From Ecdyonurus torrentis (Eukaryota > Arthropoda > Insecta > Ephemeroptera > Heptageniidae): 64,000 nt of DNA. Positions within the stretch are counted from its first letter, which is position 1. Each line of letters opens with the position of its first letter. The notes beneath the pieces were generated by a model, which did not search any database, was not told the origin of the DNA, and saw only the letters and a list, made by a program, of their open reading frames with translations. The stretch lies in the NCBI GenBank assembly GCA_949318235.1, contig OX439132.1, positions 24,135,430 through 24,199,429 on the forward strand, read 5' to 3'. Of this stretch, positions 29,836-39,227 are shown in pieces. A program made the position numbers and the translations under genes.

Positions 29836-30031
29836 ATGCATAATGTTTCAGACATCGGCGCTAACTTGACAGACGGCATGTTCAAAGGAATATACCATGG
29901 TATTAAAAGACATGAACCAGACTTGGATGCTGTGCTATCCCGCGCATGGCAGGCAGGTCTCAAGCACATCATTGTCACTGGAGGAAGCTTGTCAGAGAGC
30001 AGAGAAGCACTCAAACTGGCGCAGCAAGATG
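29836..30031 (+). CDS. TATDN1: TATDN1 coding exon 1 (residues 1-65)
   Basis: The exon carries the N-terminal metal-site motif DIGANLTD and ends in GATG followed by the donor gtacgc. It leaves one base (phase 1). The open frame continues upstream to 29719 without an ATG, so the biological start may lie earlier if an upstream exon is used. Confidence 0.9.
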
Positions 30032-30093
30032 GTACGCAAAGGCTTCTGCTTCATTTTGATATAAGCTTGAGGATGTTGGAATTCATAAAATAA

Positions 30094-30185
<92 letters not shown>

Positions 30186-33100
30186 TTTAATTGTTATATA
30201 TAAGCCTGTTAGTATATGTACATCATGAACTATATATATTTCAAAGGTAATCTAATCTGTAAGGAAGGGCATTAAAAACTTAAAATAAAAAGGTCGTTAA
30301 AAAGGTTCAAGGTATATGCAAGTTTTTGCATGCAACGTACATTAAAAAACCGTAGTTAGACGTGTAGATCTCTGCTACATAAACCACGGAAAGAACATGC
30401 ATACAATTTCTTTGGGAAAGTAAAAAGAATACGACAACTTAATTATGCTTAATTCAATTTACAGAAAGGCTAACCTGTACAGTTGGATGTCATCCTACAA
30501 GATGTGGAGAGTTTGAAGAATGTGGGGACCCTAACAAATACTTGAGAGATCTTGAGAATTTGATCAAAGAAGCTGGCAACAAAATATCGGCGTTTGGAGA
30601 GTTTGGTCTTGACTATGATCGGCTGCATTTCTGTGAAAGAGAAACTCAAATTAAGTGAGTTTTCTCTGCTCAAACATCAAATCTTAATTTTAATAATATT
30701 TTGATGATATTAATTAATGTTACTAAAGAGAATCGATTATTTTGATTTAAACTTAGCTTTGTTTGTTTTCATCTAGACAGTTTTTCAACTGGTATTACTG
30801 TTGGTATACTGTTTTTGCTTATATTGTCTCAAATAAGAATTATGGGAGCAGAAGGAACACTTGCTTTGCTTGTGATAACACTTCACGTTAAGTGGAGTTA
30901 TCACAATTGTACCAGTGTTTCTTCTGCTGCATGCACTTCTTTATAGAAGGAATACTACAGTATTTGTCATGTCCATGATAGCATTTCAAGTCAGATGTGA
31001 AGTTATCATGAGTGTGCCAAGTGTTCCTTCTGCTGTATTAATTCCTATGTAGAAAAGAATGTTTGTCATACTTGTAATAACTTACCTTGAACTGTTAAGA
31101 TGAAACAAAGTCAAAATATTAAAACTTGACCCTCATCAAATTTCTAACTTTAAAGCAGACTAGAGAGAGAGAGAGAGAGAAACATGATTATTTTTCCATT
31201 TTTGCACACTCAACTCACTGTCTATTATGGTTGGCTTTACACATCTCACTGCCAAGCATAATCTGACAAAAATTGAAATAAATTTGATAAAGTGTGATAT
31301 TTAACCTGTCATATTATAGATACTTAAGGCGTCAGTTAGAGCTTGCTGCCAGATTTGACTTGCCATTGTTCCTCCACTGTCGTGCTGCAGCACCTGATCT
31401 CGTGACAATCCTGAAGGAACAGCCAGTGTTATTTCGTGGTGTAGTCCACTCATTTGATGGCAGCATAGAAGATGCAGAGAAATTCATGGAGCTTGGATAT
31501 TACATAGGAATCAATGGATGGTACATACTTTTTAATTTCATTTGGTAATCATTAGCCAACGACCATTAGCTCACTTACTTCATGCAATCAACTTTCACTG
31601 TGCTCTATCCTTGCATGTCTCTTATCTCATGCAGATTTATGATACTAATTAAATTATGTCCATTACAACTTTTATAAAATCATGCATGTGAATTGAATTA
31701 TTACTTTGGAATTAAAAGAAAATTTAGTTAACATACAACTTGACCAACTTGGACCGGAAATTGTTAAAAGAAGAACTATATTTTCACAATAATTTTTTGT
31801 ACATCTTTATTTCCAACAAAACAAACACTTAAATTTTCAAATAAAATCGAGTAAATTTAATTTTTGTTTTGTTTTTTTGTTCTGAAAAAGTTTTAATAAT
31901 ATTTTTAATTTTATTATTTTTTATTTATTAAACACCAAGGTGTACTTATACATATATATTTACATTGCACTCTATAAGTCTACATTTTTGCATATTGACT
32001 TAATGATAGGGTCCAAGATGGACAATGAAGTAAGTGGTACCTAGTACATAGGCCACCACATAACAAACATACACATTTATCATTACACTCGTGATATTAT
32101 TTAATCTGGCAGATTACATGGTGGAAACCATGCACCGCATAACGGGTAATAACATGCGTGTCTGTACAGTTTGGGCCTTTCCACCCATTAATATTAAATG
32201 CAGGGGTATTATAGAAGGCCAGGCTGATATCTTCAGTTTTACTTAGTCTATCCTTAACAAATTTAATGTAATTATCTGTTTTTAACAATTTGAATTTCAC
32301 TTGTAGTTCCGTTACAAATAACTCCTCCCCTGCTAGCTCATAAACCAGCCTTGACGACGTAAATTTTGACAAGCAAAGTACCCGTTTTAAGTACCGAGAC
32401 TTAGCAGATTCTAAATTTTTAAAGTCTGTTATAGACATATATGACCAGAAAATTTCAATGCCGTACGAAGCAACTGGAGAGATTTTTAGGTGAAACAGTT
32501 TAATAGCTGTTTCCAAAGATAACGAATTTAGATTTGAAGGGAATATTTTTTATTTTAAAAAAGTTTCTAGTTTGACTAAAATTTGCCACTAAAATTTGAA
32601 TTTCCACATTTACATGTTATCTTTAAAATAGAATAACCAGTCATGGAGTCGATACTGAAATTTTCGATACCAATACGATACCGATATTCTTAAATTTTGC
32701 CGATACCGATACGATACTAGCACTTTTTTTTTTGCTCCGATACGATACCGATATTTTCCGATATTTTTCCGATATTTTTGCTATATTTCATACATAAATA
32801 TTGCAACATAAATTTCATTTTTTTTTTTTTTTTCATCTTTCAGGTATAAATTTGTATCATTAAATCCATGCACATTTTTACCACATTTATTTATTTACTT
32901 ATTTATTTATTTATTTATTTATTTTTTATTTATTTATTTTATTCTATTGTTCGTTTGTCAACCTAAAATGACTAAAATAAATTATAGCAGATTAAAAATA
33001 ATAATAATAATTTGTTTAATGAAATTAATAGACGATTAGAATATCCTCTACTGTTTCCAAGCACTTTTATTAGTTATTTACGAATTAGCAGTTTCCTTAT

Positions 33101-35921
33101 TTAGTATAAAAGTGATTTTCAAATATTTAATAAATTTAATTTTTTTTTCTTTATTTTTTATTTTATAAAATAAACAAAGTATCATTAGCTTTCGTATTTA
33201 TTATAATTATTATTATTATTTATTTTATTTATTATTTTTATTTTTGCACCAACACCGATTAAGCGTATAAAAAAGTCCAAATTTTCCCTCTGGTCGCAAA
33301 AATCCTTTAGTTTGGTACAGGCTCGGACTGGCCATAAGAGTAAGTCCGCAATTGCGGACGTGGCCCCCTCTTTTTGGAGGCCCCTAAGACCCAAAAAAGG
33401 GGCGTAACTAGGGTGTTATGCCCCCTTTGTGGCCCCTAAAGAGGGTGTTACACCCCTTTTGCGGACGAGGCCCCTTGATTGTCAGTCCGACCCTGGTTTG
33501 GTAAACCTTTTAAAAATTCTAACCTTGTAAAATTTTTGTAGAAATACATTAATGGAAGTATGCTACATCTTTTGTAATTTCTAATGCATTGAATTAATGT
33601 AACGGTACAGAGATTTAAAATGTCAATCATTGGTTATATTTTATATTGTGATTTCTACCGACTCTCTAGTCATTAGGAGAGATCATAGATAGTACTGTAC
33701 GACCACACGACGGATTTCTCAGAAACTTGGCGACAGTCGCTCACTATTCTTTTTTTTTTTTTTTTATTCTTTTTTTTTTTTATTTTTTTTTTCTTCATAA
33801 AAAGAAGAAAAAAGGTTTTAACACCGTTGTTTTTATTTTTATTGTATGTAAAATAGAAAAGGTGCACGTCGCCATGCCCTGTTGTTATAGCAAAATGACA
33901 ATATATACGAGTGAATTTTATTGTCCAGGTACGAAAGATAGATAATGACTTGTGGAATGTTCTCGTTGCTTTTTGAGTTAAGTTTTTTTTTTTTTTTTTT
34001 TTTTTGTATTTATTACTTTTATTTTATGAGAGAGCAAAAGTCTCAAAGTATCGAAAAAAGTATCGAAATTCGACGATATTTTGCTAATATCGGTGACCGA
34101 TACCGATATTCGATACTAAGTTTAAAAAAGGTCCCGATACGATACTGATACGATAAAAGTATCGGTATAGTATTGGATATCGTATCGCAGTCGATACCAA
34201 TACTCCATGACTGAGAATAACTTAAATATTTGATCGTGTTTTCATATGTTTGACTTAACTAAATTTTTAACTACCATTTCTTCTTTATTTTGTGTTTATA
34301 TTATAATTCACGACTGTCTAGTTTGCAAGATATCAGTCGGTCATCGGTCACCTACTCCCTTAAAGGAATAGACCAGAGAAAAACATAAGCATTTATATCA
34401 CAAAACACTTGATGGGACTTACATAAATATATGTATAGGAAACATGTAGCTAGATTGAACAAATTGGGGAAAGGGAATTGAGCTTTACCTGAGTAGGAGA
34501 GAATGCTTAAGATTTTTCTTCATCCTACAATCAAAATACACAAAATTGTATCTGCTTAGGTTATTGCACATAATATATAAATATATATAAACACAATTAG
34601 AAATGATTGTCAATAAAACACATTCACACATTACACATCATAGTAAAGAAAATATTAGATACACAAATATTAGAGTTGGTCCTGTAAAAAGTCATCCGCT
34701 AAGTACAGGGTCGGACTGGCAATCAAGGGGCCTCGTCCGCAAAAGGGGTGTAACACCCTCTTTAGGGGCTACAAAGGGAGCGTAACACCCTAGTTACACC
34801 CCTTTTTGGGCCTTAGGGGCCTCCAAACAGGGGGGGGGGGGGGCACGTCTGCAATTGCGGACTTGCTCTTATGGCCAGTCCGAGCCTGGCTGAGTAATAT
34901 TGTTTATTTAACAGTAAGATTTTAAGTGCTTTTTTTTTTTTTTTAATAATTAGGTCATTTTGTTTTCTTAATTCTAAAGGCAAACTGTTATATATTTTCA
35001 AACAACCACATAAAAAGGACCCCTATTATACATTTCAGTTCTTTTGTAGATATTTTTAGCATATCCTTTTAGTTGCATACTCTACTTAATCTTGCTTGAT
35101 AGGTGTATGTACATTAGAATGAACCCTAGATAGGTAAAAGAGGATGGGTTTTCTAATTGCTATGGCATGAGTCAATGTTACCTGTAATCAGACAAGCTGA
35201 TCCCTCTCTCAGGCCCTCTCTCTTTCAAAATATCACAACCAACCATAATTATAATAAATTTTTCATAGTGTATGCATAGAAAAAACAAAATATAATGTTT
35301 CACAATATTTATCCAGTGATTTTTGGACTTCGTCAGTGCAATGAGCCAGCTCCACATGGTACAGATAAAGCAGGAGCATATTGATCTTGTTGCAAAAAAT
35401 TTGTCTATCTCGTTTTTTGTCACGGGAAGCAAAATGTATATCTTGTTTTTTTTTTTGTCACCCTAAGCAAAATGTGTAACTTGTTCCCAAGCGTTATGGA
35501 GATGGTGCTCGAGATAGACATTTTGCTTCACGTGACAAAAAACGAGATAGGCATTTTATTCGCAACAAGATCGATATGCTCTGCGATCTGTACCGTTTGA
35601 AGGCTGGTGGGCGGGGACAAATGGACTGATCGGTAACTAATGTGTGTCCCCTGCCCTCCCAACCGTGCTTGCTATCCAAGCAAGTGGCAGCAGGAGGTGA
35701 GAGTAACGCACCTTAATGAGCAAGTACAGAGACATTAAACACATTCCATTCATGGCAAAAAAAAAAAAAAATATATATACAATAGTTTAAGGAGATATAG
35801 AAAACACAAATATGTACAAAAATTGTTACACATTAGTGTAAAATTAGGTCAAACACATAGCATGCAAGGAAGAAAAAGAATTAACTTTGCAATGTGAGTG
35901 TGTGTGTATAGGGAAGAAAAG

Positions 35922-35952
<31 letters not shown>

Positions 35953-37724
35953 GAACAGGAAATGTTCTTTTCCCCTAATATAAACAAGTTTTAGTCACAG
36001 TACATGACCTTAAAAATTTTGAATGATTTTGTGATCACGACATTGCAAAAATAAATGTCAAAGTCTAATATTTATATTTTTAGGAAGGTTGGCTTTTCCT
36101 AAATTAATATTTAAAGTTACAATGCTATTAAAATAAATGTAATAATTTCAGTTCTGTGAAGACAGCAGCTAACATTGAGGTAGTGAAGCAACTGCCCCTG
36201 GAGCGCATCCTCATTGAAACAGATGCTCCGTGGTGTGAGATACGTGTCAGTTATGCTGGAGCTCCCTTCGTCAAGTCACCACCACTCCCATCAACGAAGA
36301 AAGAGAAGTGGAAGCCAAATTGTATCATCAAGTGCAGGAATGAACCTTGCTGTATTGGGTGAGATTATTATTATATTATGCTCTCCTTTACTTTGTTATT
36401 CATTGTTACCTAATAATATGCATTCTCTAAAGTATCATTCACAGGCACATAAATTTGATATCCATCAACAGACAAACAGTTGCAAAAGTATTTTTGCAAC
36501 TTTGTTTATATTGTAAACATAAACAAATGGGCACTTTCACATGGTTTTAAAACTAATGGATATTGATGGGCACCAACGAGCAATGTGCTGGCACCCCTCA
36601 GCTTTTTATCTGTTGCTATGCTATCCATAAAAATTATGGATACTAATGGATACCGGCAAATGAATGTGACCAGTTGCATTTGTTTAAATGCATCCGTCTG
36701 TATCCATCAATAATGATGCATAAGAAAGGGACAATGTGTTTACATTAATGCAGCATGGTCAATTGGTATCCGTCATTGTTTTCGTGAATGCGCATTACTC
36801 TTTATCCATCCTTTTCATGTGAAATATGCAAAACATCAGTTTCCCTCAATATACCTTTGATGGATGTCAAATTTACACATCATGTGAATGACGTTATTAA
36901 ATCTTTTCATTGCAAAATTGTTGAGGCATGTTAACTTATCTTTGTACAGCTTCAAAAAAAAAAAAAAAATTAAAAAGAAAAAAAAAAAAAAAAAAAAAAA
37001 AGTGGGCCATGAAAATGGAAATTGCAAATTGGTTTAACCTAATGATGAAATTAAAGGAATGAAAATAAAAAAAAGGAATGGTAGAGAAAACCAACCAGGG
37101 CCTTGCCATAGTGAAGTGAGTCTTCTCTTCATTATGGAGAGGCTAACAATAGGAGGGTGGTTTCCTCTATCCTTTTCTTTTAATTTTATCATACAGAACT
37201 GCAATTGTTTATTGTTTTAACTTAACTTACCTTTTTTTTTCTTTTTTTTTTTGTTAAAAATATGTGCAATAACATTTAAAACAAAATCAGTAACAAAAAC
37301 TTCTTTTACATTTGTCCAAGAAGTGATTTTTTCCCCCTCAATTTTAAATTTATCTGTAGATATACAGTTAAAATTCAAATTCAATAAGAGATTTCCAATT
37401 TTTTGTGCTTCGAAACAGATTACTGCCCATAATGCCTTTTTAATGAAATTACGCATGTTTTTGGGGCAAGGCTACAAGTTTACGAACAAGCATATTATTA
37501 TATTATTACAAGTTACGGTACATCATTTTAATGAATTTGAAAATGTTTTAAAATTTTGTTCTTTTCCATTTCAAATCATCCTTATTGTAAATCCATAATC
37601 AATTTGTATAATGTGTTTCAGGCAAATCCTGGAGATCGTAAGTAACTGTCGTGGAGAAGATAAAGAAAAAGTTGCTGCTCAGATGTATCTTAACACCACT
37701 ACTCTGTTCCCCAACCTGGCTTAG
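29836..37724 (+). CDS. TATDN1: TATDN1-type TatD-family deoxyribonuclease, five coding exons
   Basis: This gene encodes a TatD-family metal-dependent hydrolase of the TATDN1 type, a predicted Mg-dependent 3'-5' DNA exonuclease. Coding exons are 29836-30031, 30465-30654, 31320-31520, 36152-36358 and 37622-37724. All introns are GT-AG and the phases join without a break to 298 residues, against 297 for human TATDN1. Family motifs appear in order: DIGANLTD (6-13), TVGCHPTRCGEF (71-82), GEFGLD (110-115, acidic metal ligand E111), FLHCR (146-150, H148), VVHSFDG (170-176, H172) and IETDAPWC (217-224, D220). The initial D-x-G in place of H-x-H is usual for eukaryotic TATDN1. The start at 29836 is chosen because it sits seven residues before the first motif, as in relatives; an upstream in-frame extension is possible (see findings). 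The gene converges on the TGIF gene. Function is inferred from the family; the identification is very secure. Confidence 0.93.
30100..30180. repeat. (TA)n microsatellite in TATDN1 intron 1
   Basis: TA tract of about 80 bp just downstream of exon 1. Confidence 0.95.
30465..30654 (+). CDS. TATDN1: TATDN1 coding exon 2 (residues 66-129)
   Basis: The exon follows the acceptor tttacag and ends before the donor gtgagt. It encodes TVGCHPTRCGEF and GEFGLDYDR, which hold the central metal-binding and catalytic acid positions. Intron 1 before it is 433 bp and contains an AT dinucleotide tract. Confidence 0.92.
30848..31060. repeat. Tandem imperfect hairpins in TATDN1 intron 2
   Basis: Two consecutive inverted repeats occupy about 30848-30927 and 30945-31033. 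Both have outer arms GCAGAAG-AACACT/AGTGTT-CTTCTGC and an inner GTGATAAC/GTTATCAC pair. A partial third unit follows to about 31080. The two units are diverged copies, so this is either a tandemly duplicated foldback or small hairpin RNA-like units. Confidence 0.6.
31320..31520 (+). CDS. TATDN1: TATDN1 coding exon 3 (residues 129-196)
   Basis: The exon follows the acceptor attatag and ends in GGATG before the donor gtacat. It encodes FLHCR and VVHSFDG, each with a metal-site histidine, and ends in the conserved YIGINGC strand. The preceding 665-bp intron holds tandem hairpins. Confidence 0.92.
31925..32536 (-). mobile_element. LINE 3' fragment with reverse transcriptase C-terminus
   Basis: The minus-strand frame 32097-32536 encodes about 145 residues including LFHLKISPVASYGIEIFW and SRYLKRVLCLSKFTSSRLVY. 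This pattern is typical of the region after the reverse transcriptase in arthropod non-LTR elements. A histidine-rich end (TRYAVHGFHH) precedes the stop. It is 5' truncated. The sequence down to about 31925 is presumed 3' UTR. It lies in TATDN1 intron 3 in antisense. Confidence 0.7.
32638..34213. mobile_element. hAT-type element CAGTCATGGAGT with perfect 8-bp target duplication
   Basis: Ends CAGTCATGGAGT and ACTCCATGACTG are perfect 12-bp inverted repeats, flanked by AGAATAAC at 32630-32637 and 34214-34221. About 130 bp at each end is dense in CGATAC/GATACCGATA repeats. The core holds a nested MITE and AT-rich noncoding sequence. No transposase was found. Confidence 0.88.
33318..33495. mobile_element. 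hAT MITE, copy 1 (178 bp), nested
   Basis: Ends CAGGCTCGGACTGGCCATAA and CAGTCCGACCCTG are flanked by a perfect duplication GTTTGGTA (33310-33317 and 33496-33503). The interior is self-complementary around GGGTGTTA/TAACACCC-like blocks. It was inserted into the 32638-34213 hAT, so it is younger than that element. Confidence 0.9.
34364..34430. repeat. Solo end of the TTAA-bounded MITE
   Basis: After TTAA at 34360-34363 the sequence matches the complement of 39035-39093, including CATTTATATCACAAAACACT and TGATGGGACTTACATAAAT. The other end is not seen, so it is a truncated copy of the 38758-39093 family. Confidence 0.55.
34505..35045 (-). mobile_element. LINE 3' end, copy A (split by a hAT MITE)
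   Basis: The minus-strand remnant reads YNSLPLELRKQNDL, a poly-lysine slip and [12 protein letters not shown], the C-terminal signature seen in CR1/L2-like LINE polyproteins. A 3' region ending in GTGTATTTTGATTGTAGGATG follows. The same coding end and 3' end occur at 45421-45800. The MITE 34706-34888 interrupts it. Confidence 0.65.
34706..34888. mobile_element. hAT MITE, copy 2 (183 bp), inverted relative to copy 1
   Basis: Ends CAGGGTCGGACTGG and CCAGTCCGAGCCTG; flanking octamers GCTAAGTA and GCTGAGTA match at 7 of 8. The interior is the reverse complement of 33318-33495 with small differences and a 14-bp poly-G. It was inserted into LINE copy A. Confidence 0.88.
35358..35594. repeat. Foldback element with about 78-bp arms
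   Basis: The left arm 35358-35436 and right arm 35519-35594 are imperfect inverted repeats sharing GGTACAGAT, GATCTTGTTGC, CTCGTTTTTTGTCACG and GAAGCAAAATG. A third copy of the AAGCAAAATGT unit sits in the loop at about 35467. The true ends may lie further out. It has no coding capacity and lies in TATDN1 intron 3. Confidence 0.65.
36152..36358 (+). CDS. TATDN1: TATDN1 coding exon 4 (residues 196-265)
   Basis: The exon follows the acceptor atttcag and ends before the donor gtgaga. It encodes IETDAPWC with the last catalytic aspartate, then a basic proline-rich stretch and KCRNEPC, which matches the conserved KDRNEPC of human TATDN1. Confidence 0.92.
36450..36875. repeat. Inverted-repeat element in TATDN1 intron 4
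   Basis: Arms TAAATTTGATATCCATCAA and its complement (one mismatch) enclose about 390 bp rich in ATGGATA/TATCCAT on both strands. A MITE is the likely explanation; no target duplication was resolved. Confidence 0.45.
37081..37170. repeat. 90-bp hairpin in TATDN1 intron 4
   Basis: GTAGAGAAAACCAACC at the left pairs imperfectly with GGTGGTTTCCTCTAT at the right, and GCCATAGTGAAG with CTTCATTATGGA near the middle. It is related to the foldback at 27650-27820. Confidence 0.5.
37622..37724 (+). CDS. TATDN1: TATDN1 terminal coding exon (residues 265-298)
   Basis: The exon follows the acceptor gtttcag and encodes QILEIVSNCRGED and then LFPNLA before TAG. This matches the C-terminal helix of the family (human QILEIMSAVRDED and a Phe-Phe-Pro end). 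Candidate polyadenylation signals AATAAA lie at 38548 and 38567, beyond a foldback element in the 3' flank. Confidence 0.92.
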
Positions 37725-38075
37725 TAACTTTGGTTACCACAATCTTCACATTCAGACAAAATATAATTAAATGTTTATATATATAGGTGTACTTCCCGCA
37801 AATACATTAAACTCTTAATTTTTGGCAACTATAAGGGACCCTGGTAAATTTTATTTTAAAAAATTATCAGATTTTAACTGCCTCCTGTGGACCTGACTTG
37901 AGCATTTCACAAAAATTATAGTTACATGTTATCTGAAATAGGGTTAATTTTCTGATATTGCCTGCTCTCAAATTTTTCCTTGTTCTTCTTTCTACATTAT
38001 TCATACATATTTTGCTACCTTAGAGCACAAACCATGTATCTACAAAAGTAACAAAGTCAAAATTCTTATCTTATG

Positions 38076-38284
38076 TTGAGGGTTATGCGTCATTTTATTA
38101 CTTGTGCAATCTCCTCAGGTGCAATTTTGGTACATACGCAATCTCCGCCATGCCTACTAATGGCGCACCTGTGCAGGCTAAGCTTACAAATATGTTTCAA
38201 AAGAAAGGAGCACGGAGAATGCAGATGTACCAAAATTGCACCTGCGGAGATTGCAGAAGTACCGAAATGCCGCGTAGCCCTCAA
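38076..38284. mobile_element. MITE with about 60-bp inverted arms and repeated GCAATCTCC motif
   Basis: Starts TTGAGGGTTATGCGTCATTT and ends in the complement TTGAGGGCTACGCGGCATTT. The inner arms share GCAATCTCC, CAGGTGCAATTTTGGTACAT on both sides, with a second GCAATCTCC-like unit further in. Overlapping ORFs on both strands are by-products. No target duplication was resolved. It lies in the TATDN1 3' flank. Confidence 0.7.
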
Positions 38285-38757
38285 TATATTGTTTTAAACT
38301 TTGTTGCTTTTGCAGATACACGGTTTGTGCTCTATGGTAGCAGTATGTGTATATCTAATGGTAATAACGTTTGACCCAATATTGTCAATATAACATGGAC
38401 AAGAAAAATCTGTATTCATAAATACAATTTTTTATCCATAAGTAAGCTGTGTGTTTGGTCCATGTAATACTTATTGCACTTTCAGCATACCTTTCTAAAT
38501 GGACCTTTACGTGTTTTTTAAGCAGCGTTTCAATTTTTTACGCATCAAATAAATGCCTGTCTAAAAAATAAAGTCTGCTGCAATGTTTATTTATGTTATT
38601 TTCCCTTCTTCATTTAAATGTAAGCAGTATAAAAATACTCATTCCTGAATGAGGAAGACTACAAAAAATTTAAGTAGGTAATTTCATTCCATATTGTAAA
38701 AGAGGACATTGTCCTGAATTGATACATATGTAAATTTTTAATTTCTGAGTTCATTAA

Positions 38758-39093
38758 AGGCATAGAAAACATGAAAACAAAAAAACAAAACATGTTTTTT
38801 AACACAAAATGGGATCTACAAACTGATGATAATTTTTACCAGAATGTAAATGTGGCCTCACAAGAGAGTGTAAAAAAAACTGTTAAGTGTGCAATTTGCT
38901 TGAATATTTCTGTTTATGACGTCAGAAACAGGTAAAACTAGTATGAAAAAGTTGTGCGGGTTGTATAAATCAAAATTTTCTGATCACTGCTACGGCGCTA
39001 CAGTTGGGTTTTGAGACCATTTAATGTTATTTATGTAAGTCCCATCAAGTTTTTTGTGATGTAAATGCTAATGTTTTTATGTTGTCTATGGCT
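38758..39093. mobile_element. TTAA-flanked MITE (336 bp, piggyBac-type target)
   Basis: Arms AGGCATAGAAAACATGAAAAC and GTTTTTATGTTGTCTATGGCT (21 bases each) are inverted repeats with few mismatches, immediately flanked by TTAA at 38754-38757 and 39094-39097. It is noncoding. TTAA is the piggyBac target; a Harbinger TAA target is the alternative. Confidence 0.65.
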
Positions 39094-39097
39094 TTAA

Positions 39098-39223
39098 GTA
39101 TTTTTAATGAATGTTTGAAAGTTGCAAAATGACGTCACAGGCTGCATCTTATGCATGTAAGCATAGGAAAAAGTTGCACCCTGTGACGTCATTTTGGGAC
39201 TTTCAAAAATTAATTAAAAATAC
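39098..39223. mobile_element. Second TTAA-flanked foldback, abutting the first
   Basis: Arms of about 48 bp begin GTATTTTTAAT and end ATTAAAAATAC. They include the pair TGACGTCACAGG and CCTGTGACGTCA. TTAA at 39094-39097 is shared with the neighbouring element and TTAA at 39224-39227 closes it. It has a short loop of about 25 bp. Confidence 0.65.
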
Positions 39224-39227
39224 TTAA

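Noticed and set aside
30034..30093. Frame continuing past TATDN1 exon 1 to a stop at 30093
   Set aside because: It follows a GT donor and does not match the family; exon 2 restores the conserved TVGCHP block.
33673..33945. Overlapping ORFs on both strands near 33.7-33.9 kb
   Set aside because: Driven by poly-T and poly-A runs inside the 32638-34213 hAT; no motif or splice support.
38073..38374. Three overlapping Cys-containing ORFs
   Set aside because: They come from the arms of a MITE read in several frames on both strands; similarity between them reflects the inverted repeat.
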